A stretch of 64,000 nt of DNA, taken from an uncultured Altererythrobacter sp. (GTDB lineage Bacteria > Pseudomonadota > Alphaproteobacteria > Sphingomonadales > Sphingomonadaceae). The stretch's first letter is position 1; each line of letters opens with the position of its first letter. Of this stretch, positions 1 through 7,868 are shown piece by piece. The notes under the pieces were generated by a model. The model searched no databases and was not told the origin of the DNA. It worked only from the letters and a program-made list of their open reading frames with translations. A program made the position numbers and the translations under genes. The DNA is taken from contig CAJXNC010000001.1 of assembly GCA_913056125.1 (NCBI GenBank), positions 434,001-498,000 of the forward strand, read 5' to 3'.

Positions 1-432
1 CGCCTGCATCAGGCTGAAGGTTCCATGGTCGAAGCCGCGCTCGGGATCGAGCCGCGCGGTCATTCCGCCGCCGACCAGCAGATCGGCGGCACGCTGCGCC
101 AATGCCGGATCGCCCGGTGCATCGTAGCGGATTGCGTACATCTCGCGCGGGAAGCCGTAATAGTCGTAGAGCATGGGCGGCGCGCGCGAAGAGGAGAAGC
201 TGAACACCTCTTCCTCCCAATGCGCGGTCACCATCAGCACCGCCTTGGGCGCATCTCCCAGCTCTCGGCGCAGTTGCTTGAGCGAGGCGTCGAGCCTTTC
301 GAAGGTGCCGCCCGCCCCTTCCATCATCCACGGCCACGGCCCGCCGCCATGGCTGAGGAAATAGGTCGGCAGTGGGGACGCCGAATTCCGCTTGTTCTGC
401 ATGTCGATGATGTAGGAAGCGCCGCAAGGCAT
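1..432 (-). CDS. DODA-type extradiol ring-opening dioxygenase, 3' part cut by window edge
   Basis: Read directly from the minus strand; it is missing from the ORF track because it runs off the left edge after 144 codons. The protein opens with a LSHGGGPWPWMM segment and then has TAHWEEE and FDHGTFSLMQ. These are the conserved His-containing motifs of the LigB-superfamily 4,5-DOPA dioxygenase (YgiD-like) group, which cleaves catecholic rings using a single metal ion. The start at 432 has a GAGG element about 11 bases upstream; a second in-frame ATG lies 10 codons downstream and cannot be excluded. It begins 15 bp after the AraC-type regulator, so the two are probably co-transcribed. The last part of the active site is outside the window. 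Substrate is unknown; a catechol-type intermediate of the neighbouring cluster is a reasonable guess. Confidence 0.85.
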   Translation of the reverse strand, partial: MPCGASYIIDMQNKRNSASPLPTYFLSHGGGPWPWMMEGAGGTFERLDASLKQLRRELGDAPKAVLMVTAHWEEEVFSFSSSRAPPMLYDYYGFPREMYAIRYDAPGDPALAQRAADLLVGGGMTARLDPERGFDHGTFSLMQA

Positions 433-447
433 TACAGGTGAGCCTCT

Positions 448-1458
448 TCAACTTTGCGGGGCATTGCCCGCGCGCCATTCGCGCGGCGTAATGCCGAAGC
501 GCTTGCGGAACAGGCGCGTGAAATAGCCCGGATCGAGGAAGCCGGTGCGATAGGCGATATCGGATATTGAAAGGCCCCCGGCGCGCGGATCGGACAGCAA
601 CTCGCTTGCCCGTTCTAGCCGTGTTGCATTGAGCTCCTGCACGAAGCTGGTCCCGCTAGCTGCCAGCAGCGTCTGCAGATAGCGCTTGGAAATGCCCGCC
701 CGGTCCGCCGCCATTTCGGGCGAAAGGTCCGGATCGGCATAATCGCTTTCGATATGTCGCAAGATCCGTGCGGCGAGCTGGTTGCGGTGGCGCGGTGCCT
801 CGTCGCCTTGTTCATGTCCTGCAGCCAGGGCCAGCAGGCTGCCGAACTGCTCGGCGATAAGGGGGCGCGGCAGCGGAGCATTCTCGAGCCCGCCATCGAG
901 GATTGTGTCGATCAGCGCGCCGAGCGGGGCACCCCAGCCTTCGCTCGCCGAAAAGGGCCGTGCGAGCAAAGCCTGCGGGTCGGGCAAATACTTCTCCAGC
1001 CAACCCTGCGGCATCATCAAATCGATGCATTCGTGCTCGGTTACCATCTCCATCTGGTAGAATCTTGTATTGTCGAGCAGCACGAACGCGCCCGGGTTCA
1101 CATCGAATGTGCGCCCGGCCATGGTGGTCTTGAGCACGCCGCTGCGCGACCAGACCAGCTGGATCGACGGCGCGGCGCGCATCGGTACGCCGGCTGAACC
1201 GACATGGGTCACGCGTTGGGCGGGTGCATGGATATGCAGCAGCCGCAACTGGCCGATGCCGTGATTGACCCAGCGCGCGGCAAAGGCATTGGGATCGAAC
1301 AGCTCGACTTCGATCGGTGCAATAGTGTTGGCAGCCCAGTCGCGCCAGGCATTGATCGCATCGCGCTGGGCCAGCCCCGAGGAGCTCCAGCTTTCATCCT
1401 GTGTCTGGGCGGGCTTCACCATGACGCTCAGGCTAAGACGCGCCGCCGTCTGGGGCAA
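448..1458 (-). CDS. AraC family transcriptional regulator
   Basis: 336 residues. The C-terminal third (about residues 225-330) is a typical double helix-turn-helix AraC domain, ending in the family signature around ISDIAYRTGFLDPGYFTRLF and RKRFGITPREWR. The N-terminal part is a cupin-like effector domain of the AraC_binding_2/FeaR type (ligand-binding region with LVWSRSG and FVLLDNTRF). It lies immediately upstream of the DODA-type dioxygenase and is divergent, across only 74 bp, from the operon beginning with the substrate-binding lipoprotein. It is therefore the obvious candidate regulator of both transcripts, probably responding to an aromatic compound. Internal ATG at codon 13 is an alternative start. 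Regulator class is clear; the inducer is not visible from the sequence. Confidence 0.9.
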   Translation of the reverse strand: MPQTAARLSLSVMVKPAQTQDESWSSSGLAQRDAINAWRDWAANTIAPIEVELFDPNAFAARWVNHGIGQLRLLHIHAPAQRVTHVGSAGVPMRAAPSIQLVWSRSGVLKTTMAGRTFDVNPGAFVLLDNTRFYQMEMVTEHECIDLMMPQGWLEKYLPDPQALLARPFSASEGWGAPLGALIDTILDGGLENAPLPRPLIAEQFGSLLALAAGHEQGDEAPRHRNQLAARILRHIESDYADPDLSPEMAADRAGISKRYLQTLLAASGTSFVQELNATRLERASELLSDPRAGGLSISDIAYRTGFLDPGYFTRLFRKRFGITPREWRAGNAPQS

Positions 1459-1532
1459 GATTTGCCGTGGCCCATGGTGTCCAACCCGCTACACAGAACA
1501 AGGTCCTGTCGCGGGATCGAGGGGAGGATTGA

Positions 1533-2528
1533 ATGCGATTTGCCGTAACCGCCATTCTGGGCGCGATGGCGCTGGCAAGCTGTACTGCCGAGCCCGAGCC
1601 GCTGCCCGATCCCGGGCCGATAGCCGTCTATGGCAACAAGCAGACTTTCGAGATTGCACCGGTCCTGCTGGCGGCAGAACATTACTATCCGGGCGAGGCC
1701 TATGTCGGCATGGGCTCGATCGCCAATCTCGTAGGTGCGCCGCCCGTTCCCGGTTTCGGTGAGGAAGGCGATGCCGACCTCGCGACCAATGCCGAGACGC
1801 AGATCCTGCGCTATTCGGTCGAGAATCCCAACCTGCGCGTGATCATGACGGTGACAGAGGGCCTTTACCGCATTGTCGCTCGCCGTTCCGCCGGGATCGA
1901 AAGCGTGGCCGACCTCAAGGGCAAACGCGTTGCCACCATTCCGCAGACGAGCGCGGGCTATTTTACCAAGATGATGCTGGAGGATGCGGGCCTCACCTTC
2001 GAAGATATCGAGGCGGTTCCGATCGTCCCGCTCGCCGGCATGACCGAGGCGCTCGCCAATGGCGAAGTCGATGCGGTGGCGATCTGGGAGCCTGAAAGCG
2101 AGAATGCCGCGCAGGTGCTGGGCGACGATCTGGTCGTGTTCGGTGGCGAGGGCGTTTATCGCGAGCTCTTCAACCTCAATTCGACGGCAGAGAACCTTGC
2201 CGATCCGGAAACGCGCAACAAGATCGTGCAGTTCATCCGCGCGATCCTCGATGCCTCGGAAGAGGTACGCACCAGTCCCGAACGCGCGCAGGCGCTGATC
2301 GTTGAATCAGGTGAATTCGATCCGCAGGACGTGCAGGATAGCTGGGTTCACCAGGGCTGGATTGCCGCCGTGCCCGACGATCTTCTCGACGTGCTCGAAG
2401 TGCAGGAAGTCTGGCTTGCAGAACAGGCCGATCGCGAACCGCGCGGCCGCGAGGAACTGGCGACGCTGATCGATACCAGCGCCTATGAAGAAGCCGTTGC
2501 GCTTGGCCCGAGGGGTGAGCGCGAATGA
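1533..2528 (+). CDS. Orphan ABC-type substrate-binding lipoprotein (NMT1/SsuA-like)
   Basis: 331 residues, starting after a strong GGGGAGGA Shine-Dalgarno. The N-terminus is a lipoprotein signal with lipobox LASC (Cys17). The rest resembles the NMT1/THI5/SsuA family of periplasmic binding proteins: ADLATNAETQ, then the VADLKGKRVA and TSAGYF region, then AVAIWEPE. No permease or ATPase gene lies beside it, so it is an orphan binding protein. It may feed a transporter encoded elsewhere or act as a ligand sensor. A clear paralog with the same architecture and length is encoded at 55.9-56.9 kb on the other strand. Its stop overlaps the start of the next gene by 4 bp (ATGA), indicating translational coupling to the triple-SnoaL protein. 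Confidence 0.85.
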   Translation: MRFAVTAILGAMALASCTAEPEPLPDPGPIAVYGNKQTFEIAPVLLAAEHYYPGEAYVGMGSIANLVGAPPVPGFGEEGDADLATNAETQILRYSVENPNLRVIMTVTEGLYRIVARRSAGIESVADLKGKRVATIPQTSAGYFTKMMLEDAGLTFEDIEAVPIVPLAGMTEALANGEVDAVAIWEPESENAAQVLGDDLVVFGGEGVYRELFNLNSTAENLADPETRNKIVQFIRAILDASEEVRTSPERAQALIVESGEFDPQDVQDSWVHQGWIAAVPDDLLDVLEVQEVWLAEQADREPRGREELATLIDTSAYEEAVALGPRGERE

Positions 2529-4414
2529 TCCGAAGTCTCTTTGCGGCCCTTATCGTCCTGCTGCTGGCGGCCCTCCCGGCGTCAGCGCAGGACGACCCGG
2601 CCATTGCCACGGCGCAGGCCGAGGACCTGACCTCGGTCCGCCAGATCAAGCATATGCAGGCCCGCTGGGGCCATATGGCACTGGCGGGCAATTGGTCGGG
2701 CATGGCCGACATGCTGACCGACAATGCCGAGCTGGTGACGCGCGGCGGGGTCATATCGGGCCGCGGAGGCATCGAAGGCTGGCTTCGCACCACGCAGGGA
2801 CACGGCACGGATGGAATGGTGCAAGGCCGGCTCAACCTGCACCTCTGGATCAGCCCGATCATCACGCTCGCCGATGACGGACAGAGCGCTACCGGGCGCT
2901 GGCACGAACTGGCGCTGACCGGCGATATTGGCCAGTCGGCGGATTGGGCGGGCGGCACCTGGGTTGTGCAATATGCCATGCAGGGGGATGCCTGGCGCAT
3001 CGCGCAGATGCGCTATTACCACCAGTTTGCAGGCTCCTATGCCGATGGCTGGAGCCACGATGCCGAGACGCTCGAGCGGGCGCCTTATCACTACACGCCC
3101 GAAAGCGCCGGGATCGTCATTCCCGAGCGAAGGGCGGCGCAGCCCTGGTCGCAGGAAGCGATCGACCGGCGCGCCAATGTGCTGCTGGCAGAGGGCCTCG
3201 CGCTCAACACGGTCAATGCCTACGGCTTCTACCTCGACCGTGGCATGTATGACGATATCGTCGACCTGTTTTCCGAGGACGCCAAGATCGAGATTGGCGG
3301 CTTCGGCAGCTGGAACGGGGAAGAGGGCGTGCGCGCTTTCCTGACGCGTTATGGCGAGCCGGGCCTGCAATATGGCGAGCTGAACGATCACGCCCAGCTC
3401 ATGCCGATGGTCAATATTGCCGAGGACGGTTCGATGGCGCTGGTGCGCAATATCGACCTTGCGCAGATGGGCCAGCATGGCGGCGAGGGATACTGGCAGG
3501 TCATGATGCAGACCTTCCTGCTGCGCCCCGACGAAAACGGGAACTGGCGGATCACGCTGGTGCATCACAACCCGGTGATGCGCGCCACCTATGCCAATGG
3601 CTGGATGGACCCGATTGCCGCCGAGATTCCCTTCCCCGAAGGCGGTGAGCCCAATGGCGAGACGCAGCTGGGATCAATCGACTTCCGCAACGGCCCCTAT
3701 GGCGTCCCGCCGCTGGGTGAGAGCCTGTTCATGCCCGCGCGCGGCGAGCCTGCGCCGCTGGCAGCTGTGCCTAATGCGCTGGCACGCGCCGAGGCGTTCG
3801 ACGGTGCGGAGAATATCTCCAACGCCTATGGCTATTACATCGACCAGTTTTCCTGGCGCGAAACGACGGAGGTGTTTTCGCAGGAGGGCTGGAAGGAGCT
3901 CTCCTATATCGGCACCTTCGTCGGGCGCGAGCGACTGTGGTCGAGCCTGGTGCAGCGCTATGGCAATAGTGGGCCGAGCAATGCTTTCCAGGCGATCCAC
4001 CAGAAGACCCAGCCATATGTCACTGTCTATGACGACGGCACGCATGCCTTCATCCGCCAACGGCTGATGCAGTATAACAGCTCGGCCAGCGGGCCGGGTT
4101 CGTGGAATAGCGGCGTCTACGAGAACCAGATCGTCAAGGAAGACGGAGCCTGGCGCATTGCCGGCATGGACTTGGATTATACCTGGACGGCGCCCTACAC
4201 GGTCGGCTGGACCGGGGTCGATCCCGATGCCGCCTCGCGCTCGCTGATGTCGGAGGAGGCGATTGCCGAATTCGCGCCGGATTCACCGTTGCGGGGCACG
4301 ATTGCCGCCCCCTATCCGCAGGTTGCGCCGATGGGCTTCCATTTCGACAATCCGGTGAGTGGCCGCGAACCCGAAACGAAGCTAGAGTGGTCCGACGGAC
4401 GCACGCCACGCTAA
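2525..4414 (+). CDS. Exported protein with three SnoaL/NTF2-like domains
   Basis: 629 residues with a classical Sec signal peptide (hydrophobic LFAALIVLLLAALPASAQ, cleavage near residue 22). The mature part holds three consecutive SnoaL/NTF2-like cone domains, at about residues 32-175, 210-360 and 420-570. Each starts with a helix carrying an N-A-Y-G-Y/F-Y or equivalent motif and ends in an xGxWRIxxM/LxxxH-type strand. Single SnoaL domains are common small cyclases, dehydratases, hydratases or binding folds, but a periplasmic three-domain chain is unusual. It is translationally coupled to the upstream substrate-binding lipoprotein and sits inside the aromatic cluster. A role in binding or hydrating a ring-fission or cyclic substrate in the periplasm is inference. 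Two further exported SnoaL-like proteins are encoded at 14.3-16.2 kb. Confidence 0.8.
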   Translation: MIRSLFAALIVLLLAALPASAQDDPAIATAQAEDLTSVRQIKHMQARWGHMALAGNWSGMADMLTDNAELVTRGGVISGRGGIEGWLRTTQGHGTDGMVQGRLNLHLWISPIITLADDGQSATGRWHELALTGDIGQSADWAGGTWVVQYAMQGDAWRIAQMRYYHQFAGSYADGWSHDAETLERAPYHYTPESAGIVIPERRAAQPWSQEAIDRRANVLLAEGLALNTVNAYGFYLDRGMYDDIVDLFSEDAKIEIGGFGSWNGEEGVRAFLTRYGEPGLQYGELNDHAQLMPMVNIAEDGSMALVRNIDLAQMGQHGGEGYWQVMMQTFLLRPDENGNWRITLVHHNPVMRATYANGWMDPIAAEIPFPEGGEPNGETQLGSIDFRNGPYGVPPLGESLFMPARGEPAPLAAVPNALARAEAFDGAENISNAYGYYIDQFSWRETTEVFSQEGWKELSYIGTFVGRERLWSSLVQRYGNSGPSNAFQAIHQKTQPYVTVYDDGTHAFIRQRLMQYNSSASGPGSWNSGVYENQIVKEDGAWRIAGMDLDYTWTAPYTVGWTGVDPDAASRSLMSEEAIAEFAPDSPLRGTIAAPYPQVAPMGFHFDNPVSGREPETKLEWSDGRTPR

Positions 4415-4444
4415 TCAGCCGGCCTGTCCGCAAGGGAGGACGGG

Positions 4445-5188
4445 ATGGCAACGGTCACAGCGGGGAGTGCGGCGCGCGCAGGCTTCAGGCCCAGCTTCCA
4501 TCTCGTCATGTCGCTGGTCATGGCGACCTTCGTCGTGATCGGCTTCGGCCTGAGCTATTTCATTCCCATGGCGCAGGGCACGCGCCCGCCGGATTCGCCC
4601 ATCGTGCATTTGCACGGCTTTGCCTATTTCAGCTGGATCGCGCTGCTCGTGGTCCAGTCCGCACTGGTCAATGTGAAGAAGGTCAAGTTGCACCGCGCGC
4701 TTGGCACTTTCGGGATCGCGGTGGGGACGTTCACCGCGCTGATGGGACTGGCGATCATGTTCGCCGCCGCCTCGATCACGACCCTCAATGAAGTGGCGGT
4801 GCGGATCTACTGGCTCAACGTGACGGCACCGCTCAATTTCGCGGTGGTTTTTGCCATGGGTATCGCCGTGGCGCGGACGCGCCCGCAGGTTCATCGCAAC
4901 CTCATGCTCATCGCCACGATCGGCGTGCTCATGCCCGCGATCAACCGCGTCTACATGCAGGGGCTGGGCGTGGAGGGCGTACCTTTTATCGCTACCTATC
5001 TGACAATGGACGTGCTGCTTGCCGCGACGCTCTGGCATGAGCGAAAAACACTCGGATCGATCAGCCGCTGGAGCCTCATTGCCGCCGCCATTGTTGTGGG
5101 GCTGCAAGCACTCAACTTCCCCGTTTCAAGCACGCCCGAATGGAGCCAGTTCGTCTATTGGCTCGGCACATTCGTGGAATATCACTAG
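4445..5188 (+). CDS. Multi-pass membrane protein of unknown function
   Basis: 247 residues preceded by an AGGGAGGA Shine-Dalgarno. Seven or so hydrophobic segments can be counted (around residues 20-40, 52-72, 85-105, 118-140, 150-165, 175-195 and 205-225). Conserved-looking histidines lie near membrane faces (HLHGFAYFSW, KLHRALG, VHRNLM). The pattern recalls DUF2306/cytochrome-b-like small membrane proteins, but I cannot assign a family with certainty. It follows the triple-SnoaL gene by 30 bp in the same direction and precedes an amidohydrolase, so it is probably part of the same transcript. Function could be uptake or membrane electron transfer; neither is shown. Confidence 0.75.
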   Translation: MATVTAGSAARAGFRPSFHLVMSLVMATFVVIGFGLSYFIPMAQGTRPPDSPIVHLHGFAYFSWIALLVVQSALVNVKKVKLHRALGTFGIAVGTFTALMGLAIMFAAASITTLNEVAVRIYWLNVTAPLNFAVVFAMGIAVARTRPQVHRNLMLIATIGVLMPAINRVYMQGLGVEGVPFIATYLTMDVLLAATLWHERKTLGSISRWSLIAAAIVVGLQALNFPVSSTPEWSQFVYWLGTFVEYH

Positions 5189-5254
5189 CAGCATTGCGCC
5201 GGGCGGCAGTCCGCTCCTAAGACTGTCGCAAACATACCAGCGGAGAGGAATGCA

Positions 5255-6292
5255 ATGGGTAACAAGTGCCGCCTGATCGCCTGCGAGGAAGCATGGTCGA
5301 TCCCCGAAGTCGCCGCCGAGCTGAAGAAGGTCGCACGCAGCCCGAGCCAGAGTCTGGACAAGCTGCTTGTCGCCGGGATCTACGATGCCGAAACCGATAC
5401 CAGTGGCTATGGCAAGATGGATTTCCTCGGCGGCCTGCTCGATGTCGAGCAGCAGCGCCTGCCGCAGATGGACGATTACGGCGTGGACATGCACCTGCTC
5501 ACGCTGACCGCGCCGGGCGTGCAGATGTTCGATGCCGATACGGCGACCGACCTCGCAGCGCTCAGCAATGACCGCATGGCGGAAATCTGCGCCAATCGGC
5601 CCGATCGCTTTGCCGGGCTGGGCAGCTTTGCCCCGCATTCGCCCAAGCGCGCCGCGAAAGAGGTCGAGCGGGTGATGACCGAGCTCAAGCTCAACGGGCT
5701 GGTCGTGAACTCGCACACCAATGGCGACTATTTCGACGATTACCGCTTTTGGCCGATCCTCGAGGCGGCCGAGGCGCACAACGCCACCATCTATATCCAT
5801 CCGCGCGCGCCTTCGGACACGCTCAAGGGGCCGCTGCAGGACTATGCGATGGATTCGGCCATGTGGGGCTACGGTGTCGAAGTCGGCACGCATATGCTGC
5901 GCATGATGGCGGGCGGCGTGTTCGACCGCTTCCCCAACCTCAAGATCTGCGTCGGCCATATGGGCGAGATGGTTCCCTACTTCATCTGGCGGATCAATTT
6001 CATGAATTCCCGCGCGCAGAAGGTCGGCCGGGCGCCCAAGACCGAGCGCAGCATGGAAGAGTATTTCCGCGACAACTTCGTCTTCACCACCAGTGGTGTG
6101 GAGGACCATCTCACGCTTCGCTACGCGATCGAGCGCATGGGCATCGAAAACGTCATCTGGGCGATCGACTATCCCTACCAGCCGATGAAGCCGGCGGTCG
6201 ATTTCATCGAGAGCTTCGACTGCACCATGGATGAGCTTCACGCGCTTTGTCATGGAAATGCCGAAAGGGTGTTCCATATAGATCCCGAATAG
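5255..6292 (+). CDS. Amidohydrolase-2 family protein, probable aromatic acid (de)carboxylase or hydrolase
   Basis: 345 residues with a GGAGAGGA Shine-Dalgarno 5 bases before the ATG. It belongs to the TIM-barrel amidohydrolase 2 family (ACMSD, gamma-resorcylate decarboxylase, 5-carboxyvanillate decarboxylase LigW). The usual N-terminal HxH is replaced by ACEEAW (Glu11/Glu12). His182 (IYIHPRAP), His235 (VGHMGEMVPY) and Asp305 (WAIDYPYQP) complete a metal site of the Glu/His/His/Asp kind, which I recall from non-oxidative aromatic decarboxylases. Sitting with an extradiol dioxygenase and a CoA transferase, it most likely decarboxylates a hydroxylated benzoate or hydrolyses a ring-cleavage product. 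The exact substrate cannot be read from the sequence. Confidence 0.85.
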   Translation: MGNKCRLIACEEAWSIPEVAAELKKVARSPSQSLDKLLVAGIYDAETDTSGYGKMDFLGGLLDVEQQRLPQMDDYGVDMHLLTLTAPGVQMFDADTATDLAALSNDRMAEICANRPDRFAGLGSFAPHSPKRAAKEVERVMTELKLNGLVVNSHTNGDYFDDYRFWPILEAAEAHNATIYIHPRAPSDTLKGPLQDYAMDSAMWGYGVEVGTHMLRMMAGGVFDRFPNLKICVGHMGEMVPYFIWRINFMNSRAQKVGRAPKTERSMEEYFRDNFVFTTSGVEDHLTLRYAIERMGIENVIWAIDYPYQPMKPAVDFIESFDCTMDELHALCHGNAERVFHIDPE

Positions 6293-6306
6293 GGAGGTTT
6301 GCGCTC

Positions 6307-6750
6307 ATGGTGATGTTCCTTGGTTTCATGGCGGCAATCACGCTGGTGATGTGGCTCGCGCCGGATTCTGCGGCGGGCCGTGCGCTCAACCAGCAACTGG
6401 TCGAGCGCCCGCTGGACCAGCTATCGAAAATGCGCAGCCACCACCTGATCTTCCTCATCCTCATGGCCGGGTTTGCGCTGGGTGGCGGGGAGATCTTCCT
6501 CCTGATGGGGCCGGAGCTCGCCACCGCCTTCGTGGTCGACCTGTCGATCTATTTCGATGCCGTGCTGGTGACCTACGCCGTCTCCGCCTTGGCGGTAGCG
6601 CGCAAGAGCATGCGCTTCCTCGCTCTGCCCTTCACTTCGCGATTGCGCAGGGTTCGGGCGAGACGAAAGCGTTCCGCTATTCGCAAGGCAGAGCGCAGGC
6701 CGAGCAATGATGACGAACCCGATCCTGCCCTCCTGCCGCTGGCTGCCTGA
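6307..6750 (+). CDS. Small membrane protein of unknown function
   Basis: 147 residues using the ATG at 6307, which has a GGGAGG Shine-Dalgarno at 6294-6300. The ORF track starts earlier, at 6247, inside the amidohydrolase gene, which is less likely. Three hydrophobic segments are visible: the N-terminus (MVMFLGFMAAITLVMWLA), the centre (HHLIFLILMAGFALGGGEIFLLM) and one around residues 80-98. They are followed by a very basic, Arg/Lys-rich cytosolic tail. No family recognised. It lies 14 bp after the amidohydrolase and 5 bp before the CoA transferase, so it belongs to the catabolic operon and may be an accessory to the other membrane protein of the cluster. Confidence 0.7.
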   Translation: MVMFLGFMAAITLVMWLAPDSAAGRALNQQLVERPLDQLSKMRSHHLIFLILMAGFALGGGEIFLLMGPELATAFVVDLSIYFDAVLVTYAVSALAVARKSMRFLALPFTSRLRRVRARRKRSAIRKAERRPSNDDEPDPALLPLAA

Positions 6751-6755
6751 TCGCC

Positions 6756-7868
6756 ATGTCTGCACCGCTTGAAGGTATAAAGGTCGTCGAACTGGCGCGC
6801 ATCCTTGCCGGGCCATGGGCCGGGCAGGTGCTCGCCGATCTGGGCGCGGAAGTGGTCAAGGTCGAAAGCCCGGCGGGTGACGATACGCGCACCTGGGGAC
6901 CGCCCTTCATCCAGCGCGCCGATGGCTCGCAAGATGCCGCCTATTTCCACGCCGCCAATCGCGGCAAGTCGAGCATCATCGCCGATTTCAACGATCCGGA
7001 GGACCATGCCAAGGTCCTCGACCTGATCCGCGATGCGGACGTGCTGATCGAGAACTTCAAGACCGGCGGTCTCGCCAAGTTCGGCCTCGATTATGAGAGC
7101 GTGAAGGAGATCAATCCGCGCCTCGTCTATTGCTCGATCACCGGCTTCGGTCACACAGGGCCATACGCGCCATTCGCGGGCTATGATTTCATTATCCAGG
7201 GGATGAGCGGGATGATGGATTTGACCGGCTTTCCCGATGGCCCGCCGACCAAGATCGGCATGGCCTATGCCGACATATTGACTGGACTTTACGGCGTGAT
7301 CGGCATCCAGGCGGCGCTGCACCAGCGCGAGAGTACCGGGCGCGGCCAGCATATCGATATGAGCCTCTTCGACACCATGGTCGGCACGCTTGCCAACCAG
7401 GCGATGAACTATCTCGTTTCCGGCAAGGCGCCGCATCGCATGGGCAATGCCCATCCCAATATCGTGCCCTATGAGGCATTCCCTTGCGAAGATGGCTGGC
7501 TGATCATCGCGGTCGGTAATGACCGGCAGTTCAAGCGGCTGGTCGAGCTCCTTGAGCTGGAATGCGAGGAGGGCTGGGCGACCAATCCGGGCCGCGTGCA
7601 GGACCGCGTGGACGTTTCCGCCGCAATTTCCGCCGCCACCGCCAATTGGAAGCGCGACGATCTCCTCGAAAAGCTGGAGGAATTGCGCGTTCCCGCGGGT
7701 CCGATCCACGATGTGGGCGAGGCGCTTAACGATCCGCAGATCGTGGCGCGCAAGATGGTGGTCGATCTGGAAGAGAATATTCGCGGCATCCGCACCCCGA
7801 TCACCTTCTCCGATGCTGAACTGGCACTTGGCAAACCTTCGCCCATGATGCCGAAAAAGGGTGCGTAG
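6756..7868 (+). CDS. CaiB/BaiF family (class III) CoA transferase
   Basis: 370 residues, full length for the family. The N-terminus LEGIKVVELARILAGPWAGQ is a textbook class III CoA-transferase opening, and KVESPAGDDTR and CSITGFGHTGPY match the CoA-binding regions. The catalytic aspartate, which forms the aspartyl-CoA thioester, is probably Asp173 in MAYADILTGLYG. Such enzymes move CoA between carboxylic acids (formyl-CoA:oxalate, crotonobetaine, benzylsuccinate types). Its stop codon overlaps the GTG start of the double-OsmC gene by one base, so the two products are probably made together. In this operon it would activate an acid produced from the aromatic substrate; the donor and acceptor are unknown. 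Confidence 0.92.
   Translation: MSAPLEGIKVVELARILAGPWAGQVLADLGAEVVKVESPAGDDTRTWGPPFIQRADGSQDAAYFHAANRGKSSIIADFNDPEDHAKVLDLIRDADVLIENFKTGGLAKFGLDYESVKEINPRLVYCSITGFGHTGPYAPFAGYDFIIQGMSGMMDLTGFPDGPPTKIGMAYADILTGLYGVIGIQAALHQRESTGRGQHIDMSLFDTMVGTLANQAMNYLVSGKAPHRMGNAHPNIVPYEAFPCEDGWLIIAVGNDRQFKRLVELLELECEEGWATNPGRVQDRVDVSAAISAATANWKRDDLLEKLEELRVPAGPIHDVGEALNDPQIVARKMVVDLEENIRGIRTPITFSDAELALGKPSPMMPKKGA

Noticed and set aside
25-441. 138-residue plus-strand ORF at the left edge
   Set aside because: The minus strand here encodes a clear DODA-type dioxygenase with SHGGGPW and DHG motifs.
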